Origin: Mycobacterium sp. 852002-51971_SCH5477799-a
GTDB taxonomy: Bacteria; Actinomycetota; Actinomycetes; Mycobacteriales; Mycobacteriaceae
NCBI RefSeq assembly: GCF_001667145.1
Contig: NZ_LZIF01000044.1
Location: 62,001-126,000 of the forward strand
DNA length: 64,000 nucleotides
Direction: 5' to 3'
A program made the position numbers and the translations under genes. Under the pieces are notes generated by a model. It had not been told where the DNA came from, made no database searches, and saw nothing but the letters and a program-made list of their open reading frames with translations. Each line of letters starts with the position of its first letter. The first letter of the stretch is position 1. Positions 33,013 through 42,946 of this stretch are shown in pieces.

Positions 33013-34575
33013 CTACAACGATTCAGAAGATCCCGAAGGGTCAGCATCTTCGCTCCTCGAAGGGGCTTTTTCGGTTTCGTCATCACCGGAGTTTTCGGGG
33101 TGACCTTTGCCCTGTCGTATACCCGGTTCTCCCAGTTCTGCACGTACGACCGCCAGGGCCGCCGTCACCGCGGGCATGTCCCGATCCCGCGCCGCGGCGG
33201 CCCGCGCGGCGGCCAGCGCGTGCTCGCGCAGTTCGGTGTCGATGACGCCGACCGACGCCGACACCTGCGCGTTCTCAGCCTCGTCCTGAGCCAGCAGCGC
33301 CTTGCTCAACACCGACTCGGCGGCCAGCACGCGGGTGGCGACCAGCTCCTCGACGACCGACTGCAGCGCGGACGTGGCGTCGCCCGCCCAGCGGTCCAGC
33401 AGCGCCCGGTCGTGCAGCAGCGCACGGATGTTGATCACCATGAATGTGAGCGCGACCGAGATCGCCACGCACGCCAGGGCCGCGGCGACGGCCAGCGCGG
33501 GGTTCAGCCGCGAGGCCAGGCCGCTCATCAGCCGGCTCAGCGTCAGCGCCACCCCGAGGCCGAACCCGACGCCTAGCACGATCATCAGCCAGGTTTCCTG
33601 TCGGCGTGATTTCAGCGGCGGCGGTGAGACGGTGACCTCCGGAAGCCGCTCGAACGGCGGCAGCTCCATCGGCACGCTCACCGCCTGCGCCACCTGAGCC
33701 AGTTGCGTGTCGGTGGCTTCGCTGACCTCCGCCACCACCGCTTCCAGCTGGTCGCGGGTGAGCGCCTCGAAGCCGGACATGCCGCGCCGCGACAAATCCG
33801 CCGCGCGTTCCTGCAGGTCGGTGCGCGCCGCCGCGCACCGGTTACGCGCGGAGTGCGACAGGGCGACCCGCGACTGCTGGATCTGGCCGCGCAGGGTGAT
33901 GGTCCGCTCGCTTTTGGCCTGACGCCGCTGCTGCAGTGCGGTGCTGCGCTCTTCGCGCAGCGCCTCGACCCGGGCCCGCCGCCCCGACCCCTCGACCTCG
34001 CGCTCATACCGGCGCGCCATCGTCTGCAGCCGGGATTCCCACGCGCGCAACCTGTTTCGTCGCGCAAGATCGGGCTGATCAAGCAGCGCTGTGACGGCTT
34101 CGGCCAGCTCGTCGACGTCCGGGTCGCCCACGTCGGGCAGGGCCGCCGCGCCCACCCAGGGCGCCCGGCCGTAGCGCGGCGCGTGCGCACCCAGCGAGTC
34201 GCGGTTGGCGGCGACGATGTCCTGCCAGTTCAGATGCACATCGATCTTGGACACCACGCCGACGACGGCGTCGGTGTGCTCGGTCGCGGCGTCCAGCAGC
34301 GCGCAGTCCGACGGCGTCAGGTTCGCCGCCGCGGAGACGACGAACACCACCGCCACCGGCGCCTCCCCGGGGCCCAGGTCCGTCGATTCGACGAATTTGC
34401 GTTGCGACAGCCGCTCCCGCAGTGCGTCGGCCACCGCGCTGACCCCCGCCATCCACGGACCGGTCACCAGCACCACGTCGCAGCGCTGAATCGCCGGCGG
34501 ATCCAGCCCGGGGCCGGCCGCCGCGACGAGCGCGTCCACCTCGGCGACGGGATCGTGGTTTGTCTCTTCGCTCAC
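33013..34575 (-). CDS. Dynamin/Era-like GTPase homologue with degenerate P-loop and two membrane helices, Rv0210-like
   Basis: This 520-residue protein starts at a GTG whose second and third bases form part of the upstream stop (GTGA overlap). The Walker A position reads GPWMAGVS (residues 39-46), with valine where lysine is required. SKID at 109-112 resembles the G4 motif. A charged, helical middle (about 190-300) precedes two membrane helices (about 345-400), another coiled region and an acidic tail. The layout recalls bacterial dynamin-like proteins. Loss of the lysine suggests weak or no nucleotide hydrolysis. Function unknown. Confidence 0.75.
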   Translation of the reverse strand: MSEETNHDPVAEVDALVAAAGPGLDPPAIQRCDVVLVTGPWMAGVSAVADALRERLSQRKFVESTDLGPGEAPVAVVFVVSAAANLTPSDCALLDAATEHTDAVVGVVSKIDVHLNWQDIVAANRDSLGAHAPRYGRAPWVGAAALPDVGDPDVDELAEAVTALLDQPDLARRNRLRAWESRLQTMARRYEREVEGSGRRARVEALREERSTALQQRRQAKSERTITLRGQIQQSRVALSHSARNRCAAARTDLQERAADLSRRGMSGFEALTRDQLEAVVAEVSEATDTQLAQVAQAVSVPMELPPFERLPEVTVSPPPLKSRRQETWLMIVLGVGFGLGVALTLSRLMSGLASRLNPALAVAAALACVAISVALTFMVINIRALLHDRALLDRWAGDATSALQSVVEELVATRVLAAESVLSKALLAQDEAENAQVSASVGVIDTELREHALAAARAAAARDRDMPAVTAALAVVRAELGEPGIRQGKGHPENSGDDETEKAPSRSEDADPSGSSESL

Positions 34576-35666
34576 CAGGATTCCCCCGGCAGCGACGCGC
34601 AAGCCTGTGACCACAGCCGCAGCGATCCCCGGGCGATGTCGGCGCCGCAGGCGCGGTGCAGGTCGCTGGCCGACGACCGGCTGTAGCGCTGCCATCGCAC
34701 CGCCCGCGGCAGGTGCCCGGACGGGTCTCGATGCGGGTCGAGGACCTTGTGATCGCCCGGCTGCAGGCCGGCCGACTCGGCGAGGTCCACGGCGGCCGCC
34801 ATCCGGGCGAGCACGGTGTCGTCGCTTGACAGGAACCCGCTGATGCGCTCGCCGAGCCCGCCACCGCTCGCGGCCAGCGCCTCGAGTTCGGCGACGGCGT
34901 CCAGCACCCGCTGGTAGCGCGCCTCGGCGCCCAGCGCGGCGATTCTGGCCAGGATCGCGTCGATGCCGCTCAGCCGGTGCAGCAAGGTGAGCACCTGGGC
35001 CGGGGTCCGGCCCTGCCGGAACGCGGCGACCGCCAGCGCCGTGCCCAACAGGTCGAGGGTGTCCAGCAGGCGTCGCCGCACCTCGGCCGGCACCGGGACG
35101 TCGGCGGCCAGGAATCCGGCGAAGGAGCCGTCGAAACATGCGGTGCCGCCGGGGTGAGCGGCGAGCGCGGACAGCGCCGTCCACTGGGTGCTGTCCAGGT
35201 CGTCGAGCGCGGCGACCGCGAGCAAGCCGGTCATCGGTTCCATGGGCACGCCGATCAGCGCCGAGAGCTCCGTACACCTCGCGCGCGCCGCGGCGATCGG
35301 GCCGTCACCCCCGGACAGCGAGCCCGCCAGATCGGCCTTGTTCAGCACCGCCAGCACCGGGCGCCCGGCCGCTGAGAACCGGGCGATCGCGTGGGTGTCC
35401 TCGGGCTTGACCACCTCCGCTATCACGTAGACCACCACGTCGACGTCGCGATCGGTCACCGGTTTGTCGACCGCGATTCCCGCCGCAGGTCCCGCGCCGG
35501 CCAGGGCGCGGCGCACGGTGCTGCAGCCGACCCCCCGACGGCCGCGCACGACCACGCGCAACGGTGCGGCGGATCGCCGCGCGATCGCCGTCACACGCGG
35601 GTCGACGTGGCCGGCGGCAAACCGGGCCAGTTCGTCGACGAAAGTTCGGTGTCCTTGTGCCCTCAT
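34572..35666 (-). CDS. GTPase-like protein with degenerate P-loop, Rv0209-like
   Basis: This 364-residue protein carries a P-loop-like GRRGVGCS (residues 42-49), with cysteine in place of the invariant lysine, and a clear G4 motif NKAD at 109-112. Helical segments follow. It overlaps the next gene by 4 bases (GTGA), so the two proteins are made together and probably form a pair, as in other two-gene dynamin-like systems. No membrane helix is evident here, so it may be the soluble partner. Function is unknown. Confidence 0.75.
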   Translation of the reverse strand: MRAQGHRTFVDELARFAAGHVDPRVTAIARRSAAPLRVVVRGRRGVGCSTVRRALAGAGPAAGIAVDKPVTDRDVDVVVYVIAEVVKPEDTHAIARFSAAGRPVLAVLNKADLAGSLSGGDGPIAAARARCTELSALIGVPMEPMTGLLAVAALDDLDSTQWTALSALAAHPGGTACFDGSFAGFLAADVPVPAEVRRRLLDTLDLLGTALAVAAFRQGRTPAQVLTLLHRLSGIDAILARIAALGAEARYQRVLDAVAELEALAASGGGLGERISGFLSSDDTVLARMAAAVDLAESAGLQPGDHKVLDPHRDPSGHLPRAVRWQRYSRSSASDLHRACGADIARGSLRLWSQACASLPGESW

Positions 35667-35876
35667 ATCCCGCCTGTTCGGTCCGGATGACCCCTTGCCC
35701 GGCCGGCGCTGACGCTAGCGGATGCAGCGCCGGGGCCGAGCGATCCCACCGAATGGTGGCACCCGCGTCACAAAGAAGCGAGCCACCGTTAATCAGTTAC
35801 CAGTTGAAGGCAACTGTTGGGTATCAATCCGGACCAGGGGCGGCTACATCCACGGTTCATAGGCCACCATGGACAA

Positions 35877-36638
35877 ATGCATGCGCAGCGCGGGGTGGCG
35901 ATGTCTGCCGACACGCCTACCGGGGACTCCGACCGCCCGGACCAGCGCTATCTCCCGGCGACGGCGTTCCGGTCGCGACGCTCGGCGCTGTCCGATGCCC
36001 AGCGCCAGACCTGGGAGCGACGCTGGCCCGAACTCGGCCTGTCCGTGGGCGCACCCGACGAACCCGACAGCTCCGAACCCCCGCTGGATACGGTCGCCTG
36101 GTTCGGCCGACAGGCCCCGGTGGTACTCGAAATCGGTTGTGGCAGTGGCATTTCCACCCTGGCGATGGCTAAGGATGAGCCCGATATCGATGTCGTCGCG
36201 GTAGAAATCTACCGCCGCGGGCTGGCGCAACTGCTGTCCGCCATCGACCGCGACCAGGTGAGCAACATCCGGCTGATCCGCGGCAACGCCCTCGATGTCT
36301 TGCAACGCCTCATCGCTCCGGGTTCGCTGACCGGGGTTCGCGTCTTCTTTCCCGATCCGTGGCCGAAGGCCCGGCATCACAAACGCCGGTTCCTGCAGCC
36401 CGGCACGATTGGCTTGATAGCCGACCGGCTACTCCCTGGTGGTGTCCTGCATGTTGCGACGGACCACGCCGGCTACGCCGAGCACATCGCCGAAGTCGGC
36501 GCGGGTGAATCCCGACTGCATCCGGTCGGTCCCGGCAGTGCGCTGCCGATCTCGATCGTGCGCCCAACCACCAAGTACGAGACGAAGGCTCAAGAAGCGG
36601 GCAGCGCGGTCACCGAATTCATTTGGCTTAGACGATGA
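35877..36638 (+). CDS. trmB: tRNA (guanine-N7)-methyltransferase TrmB
   Basis: This 253-residue SAM-dependent enzyme methylates G46 of tRNA at N7. Key blocks are VVLEIGCGSGISTLAMA for SAM, RVFFPDPWPKARHHKRRF, and the C-terminal TKYETKAQ. The N-terminal stretch of about 50 residues is not conserved, so the start is uncertain: ATGs at 35877 and 35901 are both possible, and the frame is open further upstream. It is followed after 7 bases by the NYN-domain gene, which suggests a trmB-NYN-mmpL3 transcript. Confidence 0.9.
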   Translation: MHAQRGVAMSADTPTGDSDRPDQRYLPATAFRSRRSALSDAQRQTWERRWPELGLSVGAPDEPDSSEPPLDTVAWFGRQAPVVLEIGCGSGISTLAMAKDEPDIDVVAVEIYRRGLAQLLSAIDRDQVSNIRLIRGNALDVLQRLIAPGSLTGVRVFFPDPWPKARHHKRRFLQPGTIGLIADRLLPGGVLHVATDHAGYAEHIAEVGAGESRLHPVGPGSALPISIVRPTTKYETKAQEAGSAVTEFIWLRR

Positions 36639-36645
36639 GTAGGCG

Positions 36646-37365
36646 ATGAGTATGAGCCTGACTGAAGAGACCGCGGCGGGAGCAGAGCCCGTCGCGCCGC
36701 CGGCAGTGCTGAGCGGCGACGAGCTGGGCGACTTCGCTCCGCCCGGTGGGCGGGTGCTGCTGGTGTGGGACGCCCCGAACCTCGACATGGGCCTGGGCTC
36801 CATCCTGGGCCGCCGCCCGACAGCCTTAGAGCGCCCGCGGTTCGACGCCCTGGGACGCTGGCTGTTGTCGCGCACGGCCGAGGTCAGCGCCAGTCGCCCC
36901 GGCGTGGTGGTGGAACCCGAGGCCACCGTCTTCACCAACATCGCGCCGGGCAGCGCCGACGTCGTCCGACCCTGGGTGGACGCGCTTCGCAACGTGGGAT
37001 TCGCGGTGTTCGCCAAGCCGAAGATCGACGAGGACAGCGACGTCGACCGCGACATGCTGACCCACATCGAACTGCGGCGCACCGAGGGATTGGCGGCGCT
37101 GGTGGTGGCCTCCGCCGACGGCCAGGCGTTTCGTCATCCGCTGGAAGACATCGCACGAACGGGGGTCAGCGTCCAAGTGATCGGATTTCGCGAACATGCG
37201 AGTTGGGCGCTAGCGTCGGATACCTTGGACTTCGTTGATCTGGAGGATATCGCTGGTGTCTTCCGGGAACCGTTGCCGCGGATCGGCCTAGATTCGCTGC
37301 CTGACCAGGGTGCGTGGCTGCAGCCGTTCCGGCCGCTCTCCGCGCTGCTGACCTCGCGTGTGTGA
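36646..37365 (+). CDS. NYN-domain protein, Rv0207c-like (putative ribonuclease)
   Basis: This 239-residue cytosolic protein has the PIN-like NYN fold features: VLLVWDAPNLDMGLGSILG with the first acidic residue, DVDRDMLTHIEL with further acidic residues, and LVVASADGQAF. NYN proteins are usually metal-dependent nucleases acting on RNA. It lies directly between trmB and mmpL3 with short gaps. A link to tRNA handling is plausible but unproven, and so is a link to MmpL3. Confidence 0.82.
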   Translation: MSMSLTEETAAGAEPVAPPAVLSGDELGDFAPPGGRVLLVWDAPNLDMGLGSILGRRPTALERPRFDALGRWLLSRTAEVSASRPGVVVEPEATVFTNIAPGSADVVRPWVDALRNVGFAVFAKPKIDEDSDVDRDMLTHIELRRTEGLAALVVASADGQAFRHPLEDIARTGVSVQVIGFREHASWALASDTLDFVDLEDIAGVFREPLPRIGLDSLPDQGAWLQPFRPLSALLTSRV

Positions 37366-37414
37366 CACTGGAAAACCTATGCGCGGGTCGTTGACGATCC
37401 AGTAAGGAGCTTGC

Positions 37415-40312
37415 GTGTTCGCCTGGTGGGGTCGAACTGTGTACCGATACCGGTACATCGTGATCGGGGTCACGGTAGCTCTGTGTCTGCTGGGTGGCGT
37501 CTTCGGCATGAGCCTGGGCAAGCATGTTACACAGAGCGGCTTCTACGACGACGGCAGCCAATCCGTTAAAGCCTCGGTGCTGGGCGACCAGACCTACGGC
37601 CGCGACCGCACCAGCCACGTCGTGGCCACCTTCACCGCTCCGGACGGAAAGACGGTCGATGATCCGGCGTGGCGGAACAAGATCGTCGGTGAGCTGAACA
37701 AGTTCAAGACCGACCACCCCGCCCAGGTCGTCGGTTGGGCCGGCTGGCTGGCGGTGGCCAATCCCGTCGACGCACCCCCGTTGATCAAGGGGATGGTCAG
37801 CGAGGATAGGAAGCACACCTTCGTGTCGATCCCGCTTAAGGGCGACGACGACGACAGCATCCTCAACAACTACAAGGCCATTCAGCCGGATCTGCAGAAG
37901 CTCGGCGGGGGCACGGTGCAGCTGGCGGGCCTCGAGCCCATCGCCAACGCCCTGACGGGAACCATCGCCACCGACCAACGCCGCATGGAGGTACTCGCGG
38001 TCCCGCTGGTCGCCGTGGTGCTGTTCCTGGTCTTCGGGGGCGCGGTCGCCGCGGGCCTGCCGGCCATCGTGGGCGGCCTGAGCATCGCGGGCTCGCTGGG
38101 CATCCTGCGGTTGGTCGCCGTGTTCGGGCCGGTGCACTTCTTCGCCCAACCGGTGGTCTCGCTGATCGGCCTGGGTATCGCCATCGACTACGGGCTGTTC
38201 GTGGTGAGCAGATTCCGGGAGGAGATAGCCGAGGGCTACGACACCGAGGCCGCGGTGCGAAGAACGGTGATGACGGCCGGCCGCACGGTGACGTTCTCGG
38301 CAGTGCTGATCATCGCGTCCAGCGCCAGCCTGCTGGTGTTGCCGCAGGGCTTCGTGCATTCGCTGACTTACGCCATCTTCGCCGCGGTGGGCCTGGCGGC
38401 GCTGCTGTCGATCACCTTTCTGCCCGCCTGCCTGGGCATCCTCGGCCGCCACGTCGATGCGCTCGGCGTCCGGACGGCATTCCGGGTGCCCTTCCTACGG
38501 AATTGGAAGTATTCGCGGGCCTACCTGAACTGGTTGGCCGACCGGCTGCAGAAGACCAAGACCCGCGAAGAGGTCGAGGCCGGCTTCTGGGGCAAACTCG
38601 TCAACTGGGTGATGAAGCGCCCGCTGGCGTTCGCCCTGCCGATCGCCATCGCCATGATCCTGCTGGTCATCCCGCTGGGCAACCTGTCATTCGGCGGCAT
38701 GAGCGAGAAATACCTGCCGCCGGACAACCCGGTGCGCATGGCACAGGAGCACTTCGACAAGCAATTCCCTGGCTACCGGACCGAGCAGCTGACGGTGGTG
38801 ATCCAAAGCGACAACCACGGCAAGGTCACCGACCAGCAGGTCGCCGATATCCGCAACAGGATTTCCTCGATCGGTGGCTTCACCGACAAGCAGTGGGAGG
38901 AGCGGGCCTGCCCGACCATTGCGGGCAACCCCTGCGTCGCCGGACCGAACGGCACGACGGTGCCCAAGGACGGTTCGGTGCGGGTGATCCAAAACGGTCT
39001 GGTCAACAAGAACGACGCCGCCAAGAAGCTCGCCGAACTTCGCTGGGTCAACCCGCCGAAGGGGCTGAACCTCTATGTCGGCGGCACGCCGGCCCTGGAA
39101 CAGGACAGCATCCATAGTCTGTTCGACAAGGCTCCGCTGATGCTGGTGTTGCTGCTCGGCGCCACCATGTTGTTGATGTTCCTGGCGTTCGGATCGGTGG
39201 TGTTGCCGATCAAGGCGGCCGTGATGAGCGCGCTGACGCTGGGGTCGACAATGGGCATCCTGACCTGGATTTTCGTCGACGGGCACTTCTCGAACGTGCT
39301 GAACTTCACGCCGACCCCACTGATGGTGGTGGTCATCGCGCTGGTCGTCGCCGTCGGTTTCGGTCTGGCCACCGACTACGAGGTGTTCCTGGTATCGCGA
39401 ATGGTCGAGGCGCGCGAGCGTGGCATGTCGACGGCCGAGGCCATCCGGATCGGCACCGCGACCACCGGACGCCTGATCACGGCCGCCGCACTGGTGCTGG
39501 CGGTGGTCGCCGGCTCGTTCGTGTTCTCCGACCTGGTGTTGATGAAGTATCTGGCCTTCGGTCTGATGGCGGCGCTGCTGCTGGACGCCACCGTCGTCCG
39601 GATGTTCCTGGTGCCGTCGGTGATGAAGCTGCTCGGCGACGACTGCTGGTGGGCGCCGCGCTGGGCCCGGCGTCTGCAGAACAAGATCGGGCTCGGCGAG
39701 ATCGACCTGCCCGACGAGCGCAAGCGGCCCACGCTCAACGGCCGGCCCGCGCGACCGCCCGTCGCCGCCAGCCTCGTCGCGGCGGCACCGCGGCCACCGC
39801 ACGACCCCACCCATCCCGGCGCCCTGGAACCACCGCGGCCGGCGCGCCCGGGTCCGGCCGAGCCGCGGCCCGCGCGCGACCCGTCCCTGGGTGAAACCGC
39901 GGGCGGCACCCGCGTCCCCGCCCGCCCCAGCCAGCCGACCGAAGCCAAGACGACGCGCTTCTCCGCGCAGGGCGTACCCGGGCATGACCGTCCGGCCGAC
40001 CAACGCCCCGCCACCAACTCCGCACCGCACGCCGCCCAACGACATCCCGCGCCGGCCCCGGCCGCACCTCCGTCTACCGATCAGACGCGGGCCATCCCGG
40101 TGCCCGGCCACCGGGCCGACGACACCGGCGACGCCGCCGAACCCACCACCGCCCTGCCGAAGATGCGCCCGGAAGGCAACGACCCCAATGCGGCCGGCGA
40201 TCAGGTGGATGCGCGCGGGCAGGGCGAAAACGGTGATCCGGCGCGGCAACGCCGACGCTCCGGCGGCGGCCTGTCCGCGCAGGACCTGCTGCGCCGCGAG
40301 GGGCGACTGTAA
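37415..40312 (+). CDS. mmpL3: Trehalose monomycolate exporter MmpL3
   Basis: This 965-residue RND-family transporter moves trehalose monomycolate across the plasma membrane using proton flow. It has twelve helices in two repeats with two periplasmic domains. The proton-relay Asp-Tyr pairs are D258-Y259 (GIAIDYGLF) and D654-Y655 (ATDYEVF), equivalent to D256/Y257 and D645/Y646 of H37Rv. The cytoplasmic tail from about residue 775 is long and rich in Pro, Ala and Arg. The GTG start gives FAWWGRTVYRYR. MmpL3 is the target of several anti-tuberculosis leads. Confidence 0.97.
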   Translation: MFAWWGRTVYRYRYIVIGVTVALCLLGGVFGMSLGKHVTQSGFYDDGSQSVKASVLGDQTYGRDRTSHVVATFTAPDGKTVDDPAWRNKIVGELNKFKTDHPAQVVGWAGWLAVANPVDAPPLIKGMVSEDRKHTFVSIPLKGDDDDSILNNYKAIQPDLQKLGGGTVQLAGLEPIANALTGTIATDQRRMEVLAVPLVAVVLFLVFGGAVAAGLPAIVGGLSIAGSLGILRLVAVFGPVHFFAQPVVSLIGLGIAIDYGLFVVSRFREEIAEGYDTEAAVRRTVMTAGRTVTFSAVLIIASSASLLVLPQGFVHSLTYAIFAAVGLAALLSITFLPACLGILGRHVDALGVRTAFRVPFLRNWKYSRAYLNWLADRLQKTKTREEVEAGFWGKLVNWVMKRPLAFALPIAIAMILLVIPLGNLSFGGMSEKYLPPDNPVRMAQEHFDKQFPGYRTEQLTVVIQSDNHGKVTDQQVADIRNRISSIGGFTDKQWEERACPTIAGNPCVAGPNGTTVPKDGSVRVIQNGLVNKNDAAKKLAELRWVNPPKGLNLYVGGTPALEQDSIHSLFDKAPLMLVLLLGATMLLMFLAFGSVVLPIKAAVMSALTLGSTMGILTWIFVDGHFSNVLNFTPTPLMVVVIALVVAVGFGLATDYEVFLVSRMVEARERGMSTAEAIRIGTATTGRLITAAALVLAVVAGSFVFSDLVLMKYLAFGLMAALLLDATVVRMFLVPSVMKLLGDDCWWAPRWARRLQNKIGLGEIDLPDERKRPTLNGRPARPPVAASLVAAAPRPPHDPTHPGALEPPRPARPGPAEPRPARDPSLGETAGGTRVPARPSQPTEAKTTRFSAQGVPGHDRPADQRPATNSAPHAAQRHPAPAPAAPPSTDQTRAIPVPGHRADDTGDAAEPTTALPKMRPEGNDPNAAGDQVDARGQGENGDPARQRRRSGGGLSAQDLLRREGRL

Positions 40313-40346
40313 CCAGACCCGCTACAACGGCGAAAACCCGTGCAGC

Positions 40347-41495
40347 TCAGCCGGATTCGTCCTCGGGTTCGTCGGGCTCGGCCTGCAGGATCGCGGCCTT
40401 CTCGTCGGCGTCCTCGGTCTGCTTCTCGGCTTCGGCGGACGGGTCGGGCGCCAACAATACTTGGACCGCGTTGTTGAGGAAGGCCACCGTCGGGACCGCC
40501 AGCAGGGCGCCGACGATCCCGGCGACCACTCCGCCGGTGGAGATGGCGAGCACCACTCCTAGCGGGTGAATCGACACCGCGCGGCCCATGACCAGCGGCT
40601 GCAGCAGATGGGCCTCGATCTGGTTGACCGCGATCAACAGGCCCAGCGTGATCAGCGCGTAGACGATGCCCTTGGCCAGCAGCGCGACCACAACGGCCAC
40701 CAAGCCCGAGACCAGCGCCCCGACCAGCGGGATGAACGCGCCCAGGAACACCACCGATGCCAGCGGCAGCGCGAGCGGGACGCCCATGATCGCCAAACCC
40801 GTGCCGACCCCGGCGGCGTCGGTCAGGGCCACCAGGAAGGTGGCCCGCACGTACCCGATCAGCGACCCGTATCCGGCAGCACCTGCCTCGTGCACCCGGC
40901 CGCGCACGTCCGACGGGATGATCTGCACGACGTACTGCCAGATGTTGCGGCCGCCGTAGAGAAAGAAGATGAGCGTGAACAGCACCAGCACCGCCGCCGT
41001 GACCAGCTCGGTGACTGTGGCAGCGGTGGAGAGCGCGCCGCTGGTCAGTTTCGCCTGATTGTTGTGCAGCGCCTCGATGGCGGCGTTGCCCACATTGTCG
41101 ATCTGTTCGTTGCGCAGGTGCGCAGGACCGTGGATCAGCCAGCGACGGGTCGACTCGATGCTGTTCGTCACCTGTTCGGTCAACCCGGGCAAGCCGTCAA
41201 TGAACTGCAGGATGACGAACGCCAGAATGCCGCCCAGGATCGCGAAACCGCCCAGCAACACCAGGGCCACCGCGCCGCCGCGGGGCAGGCCCCGCTTGTC
41301 CAGCCAGTCGACCACGGGCACCAGCAGCGCGCTCAGCAGCAGCGCCACCAGCACCGGAACGACGATGATTTCGAGTTTTTTCACCACCCAGAGCAGGGCG
41401 AGCACGGCGATGAGGATGACGAGCAAGCGCCACGCCCAGGCTGCGGTCTTGCGGACAAGGGGTTCGACCGAGGCATCGTCGACGTTTGCTGACAT
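40347..41495 (-). CDS. AI-2E-family transporter, Rv0205-like
   Basis: This 382-residue polytopic protein has the AI-2E/PerM layout: an N-terminal pair of helices, a central periplasmic-side segment ([18 protein letters not shown]), and a C-terminal bundle with [20 protein letters not shown] and [24 protein letters not shown]. Family members export small solutes, but the substrate here is unknown and signalling by AI-2 is not implied. It is convergent with mmpL3 and divergent from the YbhN-like gene. The acidic C-terminal tail is cytosolic. Confidence 0.88.
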   Translation of the reverse strand: MSANVDDASVEPLVRKTAAWAWRLLVILIAVLALLWVVKKLEIIVVPVLVALLLSALLVPVVDWLDKRGLPRGGAVALVLLGGFAILGGILAFVILQFIDGLPGLTEQVTNSIESTRRWLIHGPAHLRNEQIDNVGNAAIEALHNNQAKLTSGALSTAATVTELVTAAVLVLFTLIFFLYGGRNIWQYVVQIIPSDVRGRVHEAGAAGYGSLIGYVRATFLVALTDAAGVGTGLAIMGVPLALPLASVVFLGAFIPLVGALVSGLVAVVVALLAKGIVYALITLGLLIAVNQIEAHLLQPLVMGRAVSIHPLGVVLAISTGGVVAGIVGALLAVPTVAFLNNAVQVLLAPDPSAEAEKQTEDADEKAAILQAEPDEPEDESG

Positions 41496-41652
41496 CTGGC
41501 CAGCCTATCCGCCGCGGCGCGGGGTCAAACGTGGACCAAACCTGTCTCGAGGCCGTCTGCGCGCCGTTCCGGGCCGTCGTCGCCCGGCACGATCCGGTTA
41601 CGACGTCGACACGGTAAGCGATCCGCAGCGATCGCCGCGCCACCTGCACCGT

Positions 41653-41658
41653 TACCCT
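41653..41658 (+). promoter_or_regulatory. -10 hexamer for a probable leaderless transcript
   Basis: TACCCT fits the mycobacterial TANNNT pattern and ends 7 bases before the GTG of the YbhN-like gene. That places transcription start at the start codon. No ribosome-binding site is visible. Confidence 0.45.
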
Positions 41659-41665
41659 AAATCAC

Positions 41666-42841
41666 GTGCCGCACGACGCACCCGCCCGCAACCTCGACTT
41701 CCCGCGCGAAGAAGCACCGCGCGGGAAGTACTGGTGGGTGCGCTGGGTGGTCCTGGGCGCGGTAGCGATCGTGCTTGCAGTCGAGGTTTCGCTGGGCTGG
41801 GATCAGCTGGCCAAAGCCTGGATGAGCCTGTACGAGGCGAATTGGTGGTGGTTGCTCGCGTCGGTGGCCGCGGCGGCGGCGTCGATGCACAGCTTTGCTC
41901 AGATCCAGCGCACGTTGCTCAAGTCGGCCGGCGTGCACGTCAAGCAGTTGCGCTCCGAGGCCGCCTTCTACGCCGCCAACTCGCTGAGCACCACGCTGCC
42001 CGGCGGACCCGTCCTGTCGGCGACCTTCCTGTTCCGCCAGCAGCGGCTGTGGGGCGCGTCGACCGTGGTGGCGTCCTGGCAGTTGGTGATGTCGGGCGTG
42101 CTGCAAGCCGTCGGGTTGGCTTTGCTGGGGCTGGGCGGCGCTTTCCTGCTGGGCGCTAAGAACAACCCGTTCTCGTTGCTGTTCACCCTGGGCGGCTTCG
42201 TCGCGCTGTTGCTGCTGGCCCAGGCCGTCGCGTCACGCCCGGAGCTGATCGACGGCATCGGCAGCCGGGTGTTGGCATGGATCAACTCGGTCCGCGGCAG
42301 GCCGGCCGACGCCGGCCTGGACAAGTGGCGCGAGACCCTGATGCAGCTGGAATCGGTGAGCCTGGGCCGGCGCGACCTGGGGGTGGCGTTCGGCTGGTCG
42401 ATGTTCAACTGGATTGCCGACGTCGCCTGCCTGGGTTTCGCCGCATACGCCGCCGGGGACCACGCCTCGGTGGCCGGCTTGACGGTGGCTTACGCGGCCG
42501 CCCGCGCGGTCGGCACCATCCCGCTGATGCCCGGCGGGCTGCTGATCGTCGAGGCGGTGCTGGTGCCCGGCCTGGTGTCCAGCGGAATGTCGCTGCCCAA
42601 CGCGATCTCGGCGATGCTGATCTACCGGCTGATCAGCTGGTTGCTCATCTCCGCGATCGGCTGGGTGGTGTTCTTCTTCGTGTTCCGCACCGAGAACGTG
42701 GCCGAGTCCGACGAGGACCCGATCACGGGTCCGCTACCAGTCGTGCCGTTGCAACGCGACCCCCCGGCCGATCCGACGGAGACCGCGCTGCAGGGGCCGT
42801 TGCCGCCCGACCGGAGTCCGGAAGCCGACGGGCGGGCCTAG
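41666..42841 (+). CDS. YbhN/lysylphosphatidylglycerol-synthase-TM-like membrane protein, Rv0204c-like
   Basis: This 391-residue protein has about eight helices and the landmark EAAFYAANSLSTTLPGGPVL. Later it has AYAAARAVGTIPLMPGGLLIVEAVLVPGL, which is the typical core of this flippase-like family. It lacks the soluble aminoacyl-transferase domain of MprF and carries an acidic proline-rich tail. Relatives are suspected lipid or undecaprenyl-carrier transporters. Position between mmpL3 and mmpL11 suggests an envelope role. The GTG start is supported by an abutting -10 box rather than by a ribosome-binding site. Confidence 0.85.
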   Translation: MPHDAPARNLDFPREEAPRGKYWWVRWVVLGAVAIVLAVEVSLGWDQLAKAWMSLYEANWWWLLASVAAAAASMHSFAQIQRTLLKSAGVHVKQLRSEAAFYAANSLSTTLPGGPVLSATFLFRQQRLWGASTVVASWQLVMSGVLQAVGLALLGLGGAFLLGAKNNPFSLLFTLGGFVALLLLAQAVASRPELIDGIGSRVLAWINSVRGRPADAGLDKWRETLMQLESVSLGRRDLGVAFGWSMFNWIADVACLGFAAYAAGDHASVAGLTVAYAAARAVGTIPLMPGGLLIVEAVLVPGLVSSGMSLPNAISAMLIYRLISWLLISAIGWVVFFFVFRTENVAESDEDPITGPLPVVPLQRDPPADPTETALQGPLPPDRSPEADGRA

Positions 42842-42946
42842 TGGCGATCGCGAGGGCGCCCGCGGCGATCGCAAGCGCGGCGTAGCCGGGCGCGGCGGGT
42901 CGCCGCATAGTCCAAAGCCGGACGAGGCGGGTCGCCACCACCGGGC

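Noticed and set aside
33013..35277. 754-codon reading of the Rv0210-like gene
   Set aside because: The first 234 residues are an out-of-phase shadow of the Rv0209-like gene. The GTG overlapping its stop is the sensible start.
37166..38452. 428-codon frame antisense to mmpL3 and the NYN gene
   Set aside because: His/Gln/Arg-rich shadow covering two well-supported genes.
39720..40300. Possible separate gene in the 3' end of mmpL3
   Set aside because: It is the Pro/Ala/Arg-rich cytoplasmic tail of MmpL3, continuous with the transporter frame.
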